Assembly (NCBI GenBank): GCA_016199745.1
Contig: JACQFZ010000046.1
Span: forward strand, 1-64,000
Origin: Gammaproteobacteria bacterium
GTDB taxonomy: Bacteria > Pseudomonadota > Gammaproteobacteria > Acidiferrobacterales > Sulfurifustaceae
Direction: 5' to 3'
Length of the DNA: 64,000 nucleotides
In this document: piece after piece, positions 17,717 through 27,516 of the stretch
How the letters are laid out: the number at the start of each line of letters is the position of its first letter
Numbering within the stretch: the stretch's first letter is position 1
Position numbers and translations under genes: made by a program
The notes under the pieces: generated by a model
Seen by the model: only the letters and a program-made list of their open reading frames with translations
The model's database searches: none
Told to the model about the DNA's origin: nothing

Positions 17717-20205
17717 TAGAAGAGTTTTTCACGCACCTTTTCAGATTCGGAAGGTACCGAGGGCGCCGGTAGCGATGTTGTATCGACGGCATCGGTGGTT
17801 GGCAGGTCAGTTGCCGCGGTAGCGCCGCCGGATTCGTGGCCGCGGATGAAATACTCCTCGATCGCATTGGGGCTGCCGGCTTCGACGAGGGTGCCGGTTT
17901 CGCTGTCGACATAGGCCCTGACGATACCTTCTGGTGGAACCGGGCGTTGTTCCGGCACCCCGTCTAATGCAACGCGCATGTAGTCGATCCACATCGGCAG
18001 CGCGGTACGCCCGCCCGCCTCGCCACGCCCGAGCGATGTGGGTTGGTCGAAACCGATCCAAGCCGTCGCCACCACGTCGCGGTTGAAGCCAGTGAACCAG
18101 GCGTCGCGATAATCGTCGGTGGTGCCGGTTTTGCCGGCCAGATCGTTACGGCCGAGTACTTTGGCTGCCGTCGCCGTGCCTTCGCGAATGACGTCTTGCA
18201 TCATGCTGGTGGTGATGAAGCTGACGTCGGCATTCAGCACGCGCGGTGCTAGGCGCGGGTTGGCGGCGACCGCCGTGCCGGCGGTTTCGCAGTCGGCACA
18301 GGCGATGAGCGGGTCTGCTTGCTCGATGACGTTGTGCTTGCTGTCTTCCACGCGCGTGATGAAGTAGGGCTCGACCTTAAAGCCCGTGTTCGCGTAGACC
18401 GAAAAAGCCGTTGCCATTTGCATGGGTGTCGCTGACGCCGTCCCGAGCGCGAGCGACAAGTTGTGCGGAAGCTTGGCCGGATCGAAACCGAAGCGACCGA
18501 GATATTCCGCGGCATATGTCGGACCGATCGCACGGACCACGCGGATCGACACCAGGTTAAGCGATAGCGCTAGCGCCTTACGTAACCGCGTTGGTCCGAA
18601 GAACTTGCGGGAATAATCTTCCGGCCGCCATTCATCTTCGAGATTGGCGTCTTCAATGACGATCGGTGCGCCACTGACGGCGGTGGCGGCGGTGAAGCCT
18701 TTCTCCAGGGCCGCTGTATAGATGAAGGGCTTCAGACTTGAGCCCGGCTGACGCTCGGCTTGGGTGGCGCGGTTGAAGCTGCTATTGGTGAAATCGAAAC
18801 CGCCGGCAAGTGCTAACACGGCGCCGTCGCGCGGCCGCAGCGACACCAGTGCGCCGGTCACTTGCGGCACTTGCGCTAAACGCCAATGTCCCGTTTCCAC
18901 GCCAGTGATCTCGGCCGTAGTGACGGGCGGTTCTAGATAAACCACATCACCGACTCGTACTACGTTGCTTGCGGTTTCCGGAATGGCGCCTATGGCATTT
19001 TCATTGATATAAGACCGCGCCCACGATAAGGCCGACCAATCGAGAGACACCATGGTGCCGTCTTGCGTGTAGGCACCCGCATTTTTTTCGCCGATTTTGG
19101 TAACGATCGCAGGAATCAACTCGCCCACAACACGGTAGTCCTTGAGCGTGTCATCAAGATGACCCATGTCGAGCGGCTCATGCAACGAAACGTGCGCGAC
19201 GGCGCCGCGGTAGCCATGACGCCGATCGTAATCGAGCAACGCATGCCGCAGCGCTTGATTGGCAGCACGCTGATGTTTGCTGTCGATCGTGGTGTAGACA
19301 TGAAAGCCGCCGGCGTAGGTTTTTTCGTCGTACGTCTGCAGCATGTATTGCCGTACCGCTTCGGCGACGTAGGGCGCTTCGAACTCGTAATGCAGCGCGT
19401 GTTTGCTCGCGGTTAACGGCGCCTTGAAGGCTTGTTCGAGCGTGGCATCGTTGATGTAACCGAGGTCATGCATATGCCGCAACACGTAGTCGCGCCGTTC
19501 CAGCGCGCTTTGCGGATTGGTGACCGGATTGTCGCGTGACGGTGCCCGCGGCAGGCCAGCGAGCATCGCGATCTCGGACAAGCTGAGTTTGTCGAGGGTC
19601 GAGCCGTAATAGACCTGCGCCGCCGCGGCAAAACCGTAAGCGCGATGACCGAGGAAAATTTTGTTGATGTAGAGCTCGAGGATCTGTTCTTTCGACAGTT
19701 CTTGCTCGATCTTGAAGGCGAGTAGTATTTCTTTGAGTTTGCGGGTGTAGGTTTTTTCCGGGCTCAGCAGGAAATTGCGCGCGACCTGCATCGTGATGGT
19801 GCTAGCGCCCTGCCCGGTGCTGCCGGTGCGGAAGTTGTACACCGCCGCGCGGACGATACCGACGACGTCGACACCGTGGTGTTGATAAAACGAGTGATCC
19901 TCGGCCGAGAGAATGGCTTGGATCAGTTGCGGCGGCACCGCGTCGATCTTTACCGGAATGCGCTTCTCTTCGCCGAATTCGGCGATTAATACGCCATCGG
20001 CGGTGTATACGCGCAGTGGGACCTTGAGGTCGGGATCTGTCAGGTCGTTCAGGGGTGGCAGTGTCGGTACCAGTGCCAAGGCGACCATGGCCAGCACGAC
20101 GACACCGAAGGCCATCAGACCGAAGAATCCAACGAGAGCGAGTTGCCACGGTCGACGGGGAAGATGTGCCGCCAATCGAGCCAGTAGTTGCCGAAAACTT
20201 TGCAT
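17716..20205 (-). CDS. mrcA: Penicillin-binding protein 1A (bifunctional transglycosylase/transpeptidase)
   Basis: About 829 residues from the ATG at 20205 (MQSFRQLLARLAAHLPRR); a longer frame upstream adds a non-conserved tail. One transmembrane helix (about residues 22-46), GT51 domain with the catalytic Glu in ILSAEDHSFYQHHGVD and TGQGASTITMQVARN, an OB-like insertion typical of PBP1A, and the transpeptidase with SxxK as GSSLKPFIY, SxN as SLN, and KTG in AGKTGTTDDYRDAWF. It polymerises and crosslinks peptidoglycan at the outer face of the inner membrane. It is divergent from pilM, the same arrangement as ponA-pilM in Pseudomonas. Confidence 0.95.
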   Translation of the reverse strand: MQSFRQLLARLAAHLPRRPWQLALVGFFGLMAFGVVVLAMVALALVPTLPPLNDLTDPDLKVPLRVYTADGVLIAEFGEEKRIPVKIDAVPPQLIQAILSAEDHSFYQHHGVDVVGIVRAAVYNFRTGSTGQGASTITMQVARNFLLSPEKTYTRKLKEILLAFKIEQELSKEQILELYINKIFLGHRAYGFAAAAQVYYGSTLDKLSLSEIAMLAGLPRAPSRDNPVTNPQSALERRDYVLRHMHDLGYINDATLEQAFKAPLTASKHALHYEFEAPYVAEAVRQYMLQTYDEKTYAGGFHVYTTIDSKHQRAANQALRHALLDYDRRHGYRGAVAHVSLHEPLDMGHLDDTLKDYRVVGELIPAIVTKIGEKNAGAYTQDGTMVSLDWSALSWARSYINENAIGAIPETASNVVRVGDVVYLEPPVTTAEITGVETGHWRLAQVPQVTGALVSLRPRDGAVLALAGGFDFTNSSFNRATQAERQPGSSLKPFIYTAALEKGFTAATAVSGAPIVIEDANLEDEWRPEDYSRKFFGPTRLRKALALSLNLVSIRVVRAIGPTYAAEYLGRFGFDPAKLPHNLSLALGTASATPMQMATAFSVYANTGFKVEPYFITRVEDSKHNVIEQADPLIACADCETAGTAVAANPRLAPRVLNADVSFITTSMMQDVIREGTATAAKVLGRNDLAGKTGTTDDYRDAWFTGFNRDVVATAWIGFDQPTSLGRGEAGGRTALPMWIDYMRVALDGVPEQRPVPPEGIVRAYVDSETGTLVEAGSPNAIEEYFIRGHESGGATAATDLPTTDAVDTTSLPAPSVPSESEKVREKLF

Positions 20206-20366
20206 TAGGTGCGAGGAAATCGTCAGGAAGATTCGAGCGAAAACGCGAGCGTCCGGCAGTATATAACGAAAGAACGGCGACAGCGTGGACGTGCGTCGCC
20301 GCAAATGGCCGGTTCACGAAATTTAGGGAGTGGCTTTACTAACAAGATCTTCCGTTCCGCGTTGGT

Positions 20367-20396
20367 TTGTCATTTCCAAATTTCATGGACTATAGT
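20367..20396 (+). promoter_or_regulatory. Candidate sigma-70 promoter of the pilMNOPQ operon
   Basis: TTGTCA (20367-20372) and TATAGT (20391-20396) are separated by 18 bases, in the AT-rich gap between the divergent mrcA and pilM starts, 64 bases before the pilM GTG. Confidence 0.55.
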
Positions 20397-20460
20397 TCTC
20401 TATACCATTCACCTACATTATCCATTTAGATAATAACCGATTGAATGTTAAGGGGAAATA

Positions 20461-21540
20461 GTGCCGAATCTAGCCGAGTTGCTCTTTGCGCGAAAGCAGC
20501 CGCCGCTGGTGGGCATCGACATCAGTTCATCTGCGGTCAAGGTTCTCGAGCTCAGTAAAGAGGGAGAGCATTACCGAGTCGAACGCTACGCCGTTGAGCC
20601 GTTGCCGCAGAACGCCGTTGTTGAGCACGCCATCACCGAAGTCGAACAGGTTGCCGATGCCGTCGAGCGTGCCGTCAAGCGCTCGGGCACGCGTTGTAAG
20701 CATGCCGCGGTCGCGATACCGGCGGCGCATGTTATTACCAAAGTCATCAAGATGCCGGCCAACCTCTCCGATCAAGAGCGGCAGACACAGATTGAGATGG
20801 AGGCCGACCACTACATCCCCTACCCGCTTGATGAGGTCAACCTCGATTATCAAGTACTGCAAATGCAAGAACCCGGTGCTACTGAGGTCGATGTCCTCAT
20901 GGCCGCGTGTCGCAAGGAAATCGTCGACGACTATTTAGCCGTTATTCAGGGCCGCGGTTTAACGCCAGGCGTAGTCGATATCGAGACCTACGCCATGGAA
21001 AACGCCTATGGGCTCATCGCCCATCACATGCCGGGCGGCGGCATGGAAAAGACGGTCGCCACTATCGATGTCGGCGCGACCGAGACCACGATCAATGTCA
21101 TGCACAACAATCGTTCGGTCTACACCCGCCACCACTCCTTCGGCGGTCGCCAGCTGACGGAAGAAATTCAGCGGCGTTACGGCTTGTCTTATGAAGAAGC
21201 CGGCCTTGCCAAAAAACAAGGCGGTTTGCCCGACAACTACCAAACGGATGTGTTGCGTCCGTTTATGGAAGCGATGTGCCAAGAAATCATGCGCGCATTG
21301 CAGTTCTTCTATTCATCAAGTCCGTTCAATAGCGTCGATCAACTGCTATTAGCCGGCGGTTGCGCCCAAATCCCGAGCATTGATGAGCTGGTTGCGGCCC
21401 GCATCGGCGTGCCGGCGATGGTGGCAAATCCATTCACCAGCATGTCGTTGTCGACGCGCGTTAAGCCGCAATTACTTAGCAATGATGCGCCGTCGCTCAT
21501 GATCTCTTGTGGCCTCGCGTTGCGGAGCTTCGACCCATGA
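20461..21540 (+). CDS. pilM: Type IV pilus inner-membrane platform protein PilM
   Basis: 359 residues with a GTG start preceded by AAGGGGAA. Actin/FtsA-like ATPase fold: phosphate-1 loop VGIDISSSAVKVLELS, phosphate-2 loop ATIDVGATETTINVM and adenosine motif LLLAGGCAQIP. It binds the cytoplasmic N-terminus of PilN. First gene of an intact pilM-N-O-P-Q operon; it overlaps pilN by 4 bases (ATGA). Confidence 0.96.
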   Translation: MPNLAELLFARKQPPLVGIDISSSAVKVLELSKEGEHYRVERYAVEPLPQNAVVEHAITEVEQVADAVERAVKRSGTRCKHAAVAIPAAHVITKVIKMPANLSDQERQTQIEMEADHYIPYPLDEVNLDYQVLQMQEPGATEVDVLMAACRKEIVDDYLAVIQGRGLTPGVVDIETYAMENAYGLIAHHMPGGGMEKTVATIDVGATETTINVMHNNRSVYTRHHSFGGRQLTEEIQRRYGLSYEEAGLAKKQGGLPDNYQTDVLRPFMEAMCQEIMRALQFFYSSSPFNSVDQLLLAGGCAQIPSIDELVAARIGVPAMVANPFTSMSLSTRVKPQLLSNDAPSLMISCGLALRSFDP

Positions 21541-22115
21541 CGACACGCTTAAATCTATTGCCCTGGCGCGAGATGCGCCGGCGTGATCTCGATCAAAAGC
21601 TATTGCGGTTGGCGATCGGCGCTTGGGCGTTGACGGCGTTGATCGTCGGTGCTGCTTATTTGCATGTCGGCGATTTGATCGTTGTCCAGAACCAACGCAA
21701 CGATTTCTTGAAGCTAGAGATCGCCAAGGTCGAGAAAGAAATTAAAGAGATCGCCGAGCTCAAGAAGAAGCGGCAAGACTTGATCGCGCGAATGAATGTG
21801 ATTCAACAGCTGCAGGCCGACCGTACCCGCGTCGTTCATATTTTCGACGAATTGGTGCGGCGCGTACCGGAAGGTGTGCAGTTGCGGACGTTGAAACAGA
21901 CGGGGAATGTGATTGCACTTACCGGCGCCGCACAATCCAACGCTCGAGTCTCGGCGCTAATGCGTAATTTTTCTGGTTCAGAGTGGTTCGCCGATCCTGA
22001 GCTGGAAGTGATTAATGTCAAACCGCAAGGCGGCGACCGCGTCAGCGAATTTTCCATGAAGGTGAAGAACATCACCAAGAAGGAAGCGGCAGAGGTGTCT
22101 GGGAGTGGGACATGA
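21537..22115 (+). CDS. pilN: Type IV pilus assembly protein PilN
   Basis: 192 residues from the ATG in the ATGA overlap with pilM. The cytoplasmic N-terminus carries the conserved PilM-binding INLLPWR-type motif, here LNLLPWREMRRRD. One transmembrane helix follows (about residues 22-45), then a coiled coil with KVEKEIKEIAELKKKRQDL and a periplasmic ferredoxin-like fold. It pairs with PilO in the alignment subcomplex linking the inner-membrane motor to the PilQ secretin. Confidence 0.95.
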   Translation: MTTRLNLLPWREMRRRDLDQKLLRLAIGAWALTALIVGAAYLHVGDLIVVQNQRNDFLKLEIAKVEKEIKEIAELKKKRQDLIARMNVIQQLQADRTRVVHIFDELVRRVPEGVQLRTLKQTGNVIALTGAAQSNARVSALMRNFSGSEWFADPELEVINVKPQGGDRVSEFSMKVKNITKKEAAEVSGSGT

Positions 22116-22735
22116 CGTTAGACGAATTAAAAAATATAAATCTCAACGACATTTCCTCGTTACCGCTGCCGGTCAAAATCCTCGGCGTGGCGGTAGTGGG
22201 CTTGTTGATCTTAGCCTTGGGTTATTGGTTCCTGATTGCCGACAAGCTTGAAGAGAAGGCGAAGGCGCAGGAGCAAGAACAGGAGTTGCGCCAGACGTAT
22301 CTCAACAAGAAGTTGCTGGCGCTCAATATCGAAATCTATCGGCAACAGATGGAAGAGATGGAGCGCACTTTTGGAAGTTTGCTGCGGCAACTGCCAAATA
22401 CTACCGAAGTGCCGGATCTGCTAGTTGATATTACCCAGGCTGGGTTGGGGCGCGGACTCGAGTTCTCGTTGTTTCGGCCGGAGAAAGAATCGCCCAAAGA
22501 TTTCTACGCCGAGCTTCCTATTAGCCTCCAAGTGAGCGGCAGTTATCACGAGCTGGCGCAGTTCATCAGTGATGTTGCTGCCCTGCCGCGGATTGTGACC
22601 TTCGGGGATATTACACTTTCGGGAGAAAAGGGCCCTCGGTTAAGCATGACAGCAACGGCGCGGACCTATCGTTACCTCGATTCCGGACCGCCGGCCGACG
22701 CAACTCCCAAAAAATCGCGCACGGGCAACAAATAA
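22112..22735 (+). CDS. pilO: Type IV pilus assembly protein PilO
   Basis: 207 residues, start in the ATGA overlap with pilN. Short cytoplasmic segment, one transmembrane helix (about residues 20-45), a periplasmic coiled coil (EEKAKAQEQEQELRQTYLNK) and a C-terminal ferredoxin-like domain with FRPEKESPKDFYAELPISL. Known partner of PilN and PilP. Confidence 0.95.
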   Translation: MTLDELKNINLNDISSLPLPVKILGVAVVGLLILALGYWFLIADKLEEKAKAQEQEQELRQTYLNKKLLALNIEIYRQQMEEMERTFGSLLRQLPNTTEVPDLLVDITQAGLGRGLEFSLFRPEKESPKDFYAELPISLQVSGSYHELAQFISDVAALPRIVTFGDITLSGEKGPRLSMTATARTYRYLDSGPPADATPKKSRTGNK

Positions 22736-22739
22736 CTCT

Positions 22740-23273
22740 ATGAAGCGCTCGGTAGCTAAGTCGTTTTTGTTTCGTCTCGCATCTATTGGCGGGCTACTTT
22801 TATTGGTCGGCTGCAGTAGTGATGGAATGGATGATTTACGAGAGTTTGTGAAAACAGCCCATGCCGGCAAGACGCCGAAAGTTGAGCCGTTGCCGGAGGT
22901 TAAGCCGCAGGAGCAGTTCGCCTACGCTGCCGATAATTTGGTGGACCCGTTCGCGCAATTTAGTCGCAAGGCGCAAGCCACCGCTGGCGCCGGCCCACGG
23001 CCGGACATGAACCGGCGCAAAGAGGCGCTCGAAGAATTTCCGCTGGATGCGTTGAAGATGGTTGGCACGCTGATACGCGGCAAGCAATTTTGGGCAGTGA
23101 TTCAAGCGCCGGACGGAACCGTGCATCGCCTTTCCGTCGGCAATCATATGGGGCAGAACTTCGGCAAGATCCTGCGTATCTCCGAAGAAAAAATCAGCCT
23201 TATCGAGTTGGTGCAAGGTCCGTTAGGTGATTGGGTAGAGCGCGAGGCCAGCGTGGCACTCGCCGAACAATAA
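22740..23273 (+). CDS. pilP: Type IV pilus lipoprotein PilP
   Basis: 177 residues with a lipobox LLVGC (Cys about residue 23). A disordered linker with KVEPLPEVKPQEQFAY, which binds PilNO, is followed by the beta-sandwich domain (LDALKMVGTLIRGKQFWAVI) that contacts PilQ. Four bases after pilO. Confidence 0.94.
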   Translation: MKRSVAKSFLFRLASIGGLLLLVGCSSDGMDDLREFVKTAHAGKTPKVEPLPEVKPQEQFAYAADNLVDPFAQFSRKAQATAGAGPRPDMNRRKEALEEFPLDALKMVGTLIRGKQFWAVIQAPDGTVHRLSVGNHMGQNFGKILRISEEKISLIELVQGPLGDWVEREASVALAEQ

Positions 23274-23298
23274 GATCGCGACAGGGTAGGTAGATCTC

Positions 23299-25821
23299 AT
23301 GAATATACGATCAATGACTTCCAAGGGCCGCACCATATCCGCCTGTTTCTCCAGCTTGGCGCTGCTGCTGATGGCGCCGCTGGCAGCGGCTGCCGAAATT
23401 CAATCGCTGTCCTGGGCGGCGGGCGCTTCGACGCCAACGCTTCAGGTCACGATAGATGGCGATGCGTCGTACAAGGCAGAAGTGCTCGAAGGCGGTCAAT
23501 GGTTACGCCTGGCCTTTCCTGACACTAAGTTAGGGCAACAGGCACTGGATCTCGACGGTCAGCAATACGTGCGCGGCGTCTATCCGTCGATGGCGGCAGA
23601 TGGAACGACCGCCAACATCGATTTAGTGCTGGATCAGCCGGGCAAGGTGCAGGTCGAAAAAACCCAAACGGGCTATGCGGCCGCTATCAGCCTCGAGCAG
23701 GCAACAACCGTGGCGCCGGCGCAACCTGAAGTTGCTGCTGCGCCGGCGCCGACAGCGCCACCGTTGAATGAAATTAAAGAAGTGGTCTATGCCAAGCTGC
23801 CCGGCGAGCGTATACAAATTACGGTGCGCATGGCGCAAACCCCGAGCGACCCCAGTACCTTCTCGATTACCAATCCCGCGCGCATTTCGTTCGATTTTCC
23901 GAATACGCGGGTAACCATGGTCAATAAAACCGTTCCGGTGCGCGCCGGTGCGGTAACGAGCGTGACGGCAGTAGAAGCCGATGGTCGTACGCGATTGGTG
24001 TTGAACCTTCTGAAACCGGTGGGTTACACCGCGGCGGTCGACGGCAATAATTATGTCTTAACCGTGAACGCGCCGCCGACAACCATTGCATCGGCTGAGC
24101 AGCCGAAGATGACCCACTTCGGCAGTGCGCGCGAGAGCGGCAAATATAGTTTGAAGTCGATCGATTTCCGCCGCGGTCCACAAGCCGACGGCAAGATCGT
24201 GATCAAGCTGTCCGATCCAGCGGTGGGTGTCGATATCCGCGAGCAGGCGGGAGAAATCATCCTCGATTTCAGCAACACATCGGTTTCGCCCGAGCTACAG
24301 CGGCGGCTCGACGTGGTCGATTTCGCAACGCCGGTGCAAACCGTCGACACTTTTGCGCAAGGGCGTAACACGCGCATGGTCATTACCCCCAAGGGGCGCT
24401 ATGAGCATGTGGCTTATCAGACCGGCGACGTTTTTACCGTTAGCATCAAGCCGGTCATCGAAAAGCCCGATGAAAAGAAAGTCGATGAATTCGGCTATTC
24501 CGGTGAGAAGCTGTCGCTCAATTTCCAGAATATCGACGTGCGTGCTGCTTTGCAGGTGCTTGCCGATTTTACCGGGCTCAACTTCGTCGTCAGCGATACG
24601 GTGAAAGGCGCTCTCACGTTGCGGTTGAAAGATGTTCCGTGGGACCAAGCGCTGGATCTTATCGTCGATGCGAAAAATCTGGCGGTACGGAAAAAAGGCA
24701 ACGTGGTGACGGTGGCGCCCGCCTCTGAAGTGGCGGCGAAAGAGAAAGCGTCGCTCGAAGCCACCAAGACCATTATCGAAATCGAGCCACTCGTCTCGGA
24801 ATTGGTTCAGATTAATTACGCCAAGGCGTCTGATATCGCTGCTTTGCTCAAGTCCGTCAAAGCATCAAATCAAGCAACTACACAGGGTGGAAGCGTTATT
24901 CAGGCTTCACCAACGTCAGCAGATAATTCGCTTACATCAAATTCCCTGCTGTCTCCGCGTGGCCAGGTAACGGTAGACGATCGTACTAACTCCGTATTAG
25001 TACAAGACACTCCTGGCAAGATACGTGAGGTTCGTTCGCTCATCGCCAAGCTCGACCAACCAGTGCGTCAGGTGTTGATCGAAGCTCGCCTGGTGGAGGC
25101 CACCAATAACTTCGCCCAGGGAATTGGTATTCGTTGGGGTCATTTGAGCGATGGCGCCATTGGAAATAATCGGGTCGTCACCGGTGGAAGTCTCGATTCT
25201 CCCGGTACGCTCAGTACGGCGACCTCGCCAAACGGCTTTAACGTGAACCTAGCTAGTGGTGGTGCAGGTACGGCCACAACGCCGGGTCTTTTTGCCGTTA
25301 CCTTGCAAGCCGGCGCTCGTATGCTCGATTTGGAGCTATCAGCGCTCGAACAGGAAGGCCAGGGTAAGATTATTTCAAGTCCCCGCGTTATTACTGCCAA
25401 TCAGAAGAAAGCTAAAATCGAGCAGGGGCAAGAAGCAACGTTCGTATCATTCGAGGGCAGTGAAGTTGTCCGAACCACCAAGCGTGCAACGCTAAAGCTC
25501 GAAGTTACGCCGCAGATTACACCCGACGATCGAGTCAACCTCGATGTCAATATCACGAAGGATAATTTCGTCGATGCATCCATTGGTCTTTTGAATCTCA
25601 AAGATATCAATACCACGGTATTACTCGACAACGGGGAAACGGTAGTGATTGGCGGTATTTATGAGCAGGACAAAAATAATACCGAAACCAAGATTCCCTT
25701 CTTTGGCGATATCCCTGTGCTCGGATGGTTATTTAAAAACAAGAGCCTCAAGGACAACAAAACAGAGCTCCTGATCTTCCTCACGCCGCGCATCGTGTCT
25801 CAGAATTTGACGCTACGTTAA
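23299..25821 (+). CDS. pilQ: Type IV pilus secretin PilQ
   Basis: 840 residues. Signal peptide ending near LAAAAEIQ; two AMIN peptidoglycan-binding domains (about residues 35-110 and 155-235), a secretin/TonB short N-terminal domain (LSLNFQNIDVRAALQVLADF), an N1 domain and the secretin barrel with VLIEARLVEAT and the conserved PFFGDIPVLGWLFKNK near the C-terminus. The ring conducts the pilus through the outer membrane. Last gene of the operon; a terminator follows. Confidence 0.96.
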   Translation: MNIRSMTSKGRTISACFSSLALLLMAPLAAAAEIQSLSWAAGASTPTLQVTIDGDASYKAEVLEGGQWLRLAFPDTKLGQQALDLDGQQYVRGVYPSMAADGTTANIDLVLDQPGKVQVEKTQTGYAAAISLEQATTVAPAQPEVAAAPAPTAPPLNEIKEVVYAKLPGERIQITVRMAQTPSDPSTFSITNPARISFDFPNTRVTMVNKTVPVRAGAVTSVTAVEADGRTRLVLNLLKPVGYTAAVDGNNYVLTVNAPPTTIASAEQPKMTHFGSARESGKYSLKSIDFRRGPQADGKIVIKLSDPAVGVDIREQAGEIILDFSNTSVSPELQRRLDVVDFATPVQTVDTFAQGRNTRMVITPKGRYEHVAYQTGDVFTVSIKPVIEKPDEKKVDEFGYSGEKLSLNFQNIDVRAALQVLADFTGLNFVVSDTVKGALTLRLKDVPWDQALDLIVDAKNLAVRKKGNVVTVAPASEVAAKEKASLEATKTIIEIEPLVSELVQINYAKASDIAALLKSVKASNQATTQGGSVIQASPTSADNSLTSNSLLSPRGQVTVDDRTNSVLVQDTPGKIREVRSLIAKLDQPVRQVLIEARLVEATNNFAQGIGIRWGHLSDGAIGNNRVVTGGSLDSPGTLSTATSPNGFNVNLASGGAGTATTPGLFAVTLQAGARMLDLELSALEQEGQGKIISSPRVITANQKKAKIEQGQEATFVSFEGSEVVRTTKRATLKLEVTPQITPDDRVNLDVNITKDNFVDASIGLLNLKDINTTVLLDNGETVVIGGIYEQDKNNTETKIPFFGDIPVLGWLFKNKSLKDNKTELLIFLTPRIVSQNLTLR

Positions 25822-25825
25822 CCGC

Positions 25826-25862
25826 CAAGAGAGTGGCGCAAAACGCCGCTCTCTTGATTTCT
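25826..25862 (+). terminator. Rho-independent terminator after pilQ
   Basis: CAAGAGAGTGGCG (25826-25838) pairs with CGCCGCTCTCTTG (25844-25856) with a single G-T wobble around a CAAAA loop, then ATTTCTT. It separates pilMNOPQ from aroK, although read-through into aroKB is known in other genomes. Confidence 0.78.
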
Positions 25863-25888
25863 TGCCGTGTTGCTGGCATACCGCCGCT

Positions 25889-26434
25889 ATGACAAACAAG
25901 GCGGGCCGCATTTTTCTGATCGGCCCGATGGGGGCAGGTAAGTCGACCATCGGGCGGCATCTCGCTGATTTACTCCAGAAGGATTTCCGCGATTCCGATC
26001 ACGAGATCGAGCGCCGTACCGGGGCGAGCGTTGCGCTCATCTTCGAAATTGAGGGGGAAGACGGCTTCCGACGGCGCGAATCGGCGGCGATCGAAGATCT
26101 GACGACGCGGGATGATTTGGTGCTAGCTACCGGCGGCGGCGCTATCTTGGCGGAAAGCAATCGGCAAGTATTGCGTAGTCGCGGCATTGTCGTTTACCTA
26201 CAAGCCCCCATCGAGACATTGTTGGCGCGGACCCATCGCGATCGCAATCGACCGTTGTTACAAGACGGTGATCGTCGCGCCAAATTCGAGGAAATTCTGC
26301 GCGTGCGCGATCCGCTATATCGCGCCGCTGCCGATATCATCATCATCACCGACCACCGTTCGCCGTCGGCGGTGGCCCAAGAAATTGTCACCAAGATCCA
26401 AGCTCTAAAAGGCAACGAAAGTGCTACGCAATGA
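25889..26434 (+). CDS. aroK: Shikimate kinase
   Basis: 181 residues from ATG 25889. Walker [16 protein letters not shown], shikimate-binding [11 protein letters not shown] and [10 protein letters not shown], the GGG loop LATGGGAIL, and the lid Arg in RDRNRPLL are all present. It phosphorylates shikimate at the 3-hydroxyl. The stop overlaps the aroB start by 4 bases, the conserved aroKB pair. Confidence 0.95.
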   Translation: MTNKAGRIFLIGPMGAGKSTIGRHLADLLQKDFRDSDHEIERRTGASVALIFEIEGEDGFRRRESAAIEDLTTRDDLVLATGGGAILAESNRQVLRSRGIVVYLQAPIETLLARTHRDRNRPLLQDGDRRAKFEEILRVRDPLYRAAADIIIITDHRSPSAVAQEIVTKIQALKGNESATQ

Positions 26435-27513
26435 AAACGCTGCGAGTTGAGTTAGGCGAACGTAGTTATCCGATCTATATCGGCTCGGGACTGCTCGCAC
26501 GACCGGAAATAATGGCGCCACACCTAAGCGGCCGTATCGCCATCGTCACCAATGAAACGATCGCGCCGTTGTATCTGCCGCGCTTGCGGGCGTCGTTGTC
26601 GGCGGCTAAACCGGTCGAAGTGATCCTGCCGGATGGTGAGCAGCACAAAACCCTAACCGTGCTTACGCGCATCTTCGACGCACTGCTCGAGGCGCGCTGC
26701 GACCGGAAAACCACGGTGCTCGCGCTCGGCGGCGGTGTCGTCGGCGACATGGCCGGTTTCGCCGCCGCCTGCTATCAGCGGGGCGTACCGTTTGTGCAGA
26801 TTCCGACGACGTTACTGTCGCAGGTCGATTCCTCGGTCGGCGGTAAAACCGGCGTCAATCATCCGCTCGGCAAGAATATGATCGGCGCGTTCTATCAACC
26901 GCGCGCCGTGGTAATCGACACCGATACGCTCAGGACCTTGTCGGCGCGGGAGCTAAGCGCCGGCTTAGCGGAAGTCGTCAAATACGGCCTGATCCGCGAC
27001 CCCGAATTTTTCGATTGGCTGGAAAAAAATCTCGAACGGTTGTTACAACGCGAACCGGAGGCGCTGCAATATGCCATCGAGCGTTCGTGCCGTAACAAAG
27101 CCGACGTCGTTGCCGCCGACGAAACCGAAGGCGGGTTGCGCGCCATCCTCAACTTGGGTCACACGTTCGGCCATGCGATCGAGACCGGCATGGGTTACGG
27201 CCAATGGCTGCACGGCGAAGCCGTCGCTACCGGCATGGTAATGGCGGCCGATCTGTCGCGGCGCCTGGGTTGGCTGAGCGATGTCGATGTAACGCGCATC
27301 GAAGCGGTGCTCAAGGCAGCGCACTTGCCGGTGCGTGCGCCGGCCGGGTTGAGCGCACAACGGTTCAAAGAGTTGATGGCGGTCGACAAGAAAGTCGAGG
27401 CCGGCCAGTTGCGGCTGGTATTGTTGAAGCGCCTCGGCGATGCCGTCATCACCGCCGAAGCACCGACGGCGCTGCTCGAGCAAACGCTGGCCGCCGGCCG
27501 CGCGGCCGACTGA
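26431..27513 (+). CDS. aroB: 3-dehydroquinate synthase
   Basis: 360 residues, full length. NAD-binding [45 protein letters not shown] and the zinc ligands, including the His residues in [12 protein letters not shown] and [11 protein letters not shown]. It converts DAHP to 3-dehydroquinate, the second step of the shikimate pathway. dgt follows after 3 bases. Confidence 0.96.
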   Translation: MKTLRVELGERSYPIYIGSGLLARPEIMAPHLSGRIAIVTNETIAPLYLPRLRASLSAAKPVEVILPDGEQHKTLTVLTRIFDALLEARCDRKTTVLALGGGVVGDMAGFAAACYQRGVPFVQIPTTLLSQVDSSVGGKTGVNHPLGKNMIGAFYQPRAVVIDTDTLRTLSARELSAGLAEVVKYGLIRDPEFFDWLEKNLERLLQREPEALQYAIERSCRNKADVVAADETEGGLRAILNLGHTFGHAIETGMGYGQWLHGEAVATGMVMAADLSRRLGWLSDVDVTRIEAVLKAAHLPVRAPAGLSAQRFKELMAVDKKVEAGQLRLVLLKRLGDAVITAEAPTALLEQTLAAGRAAD

Positions 27514-27516
27514 CCG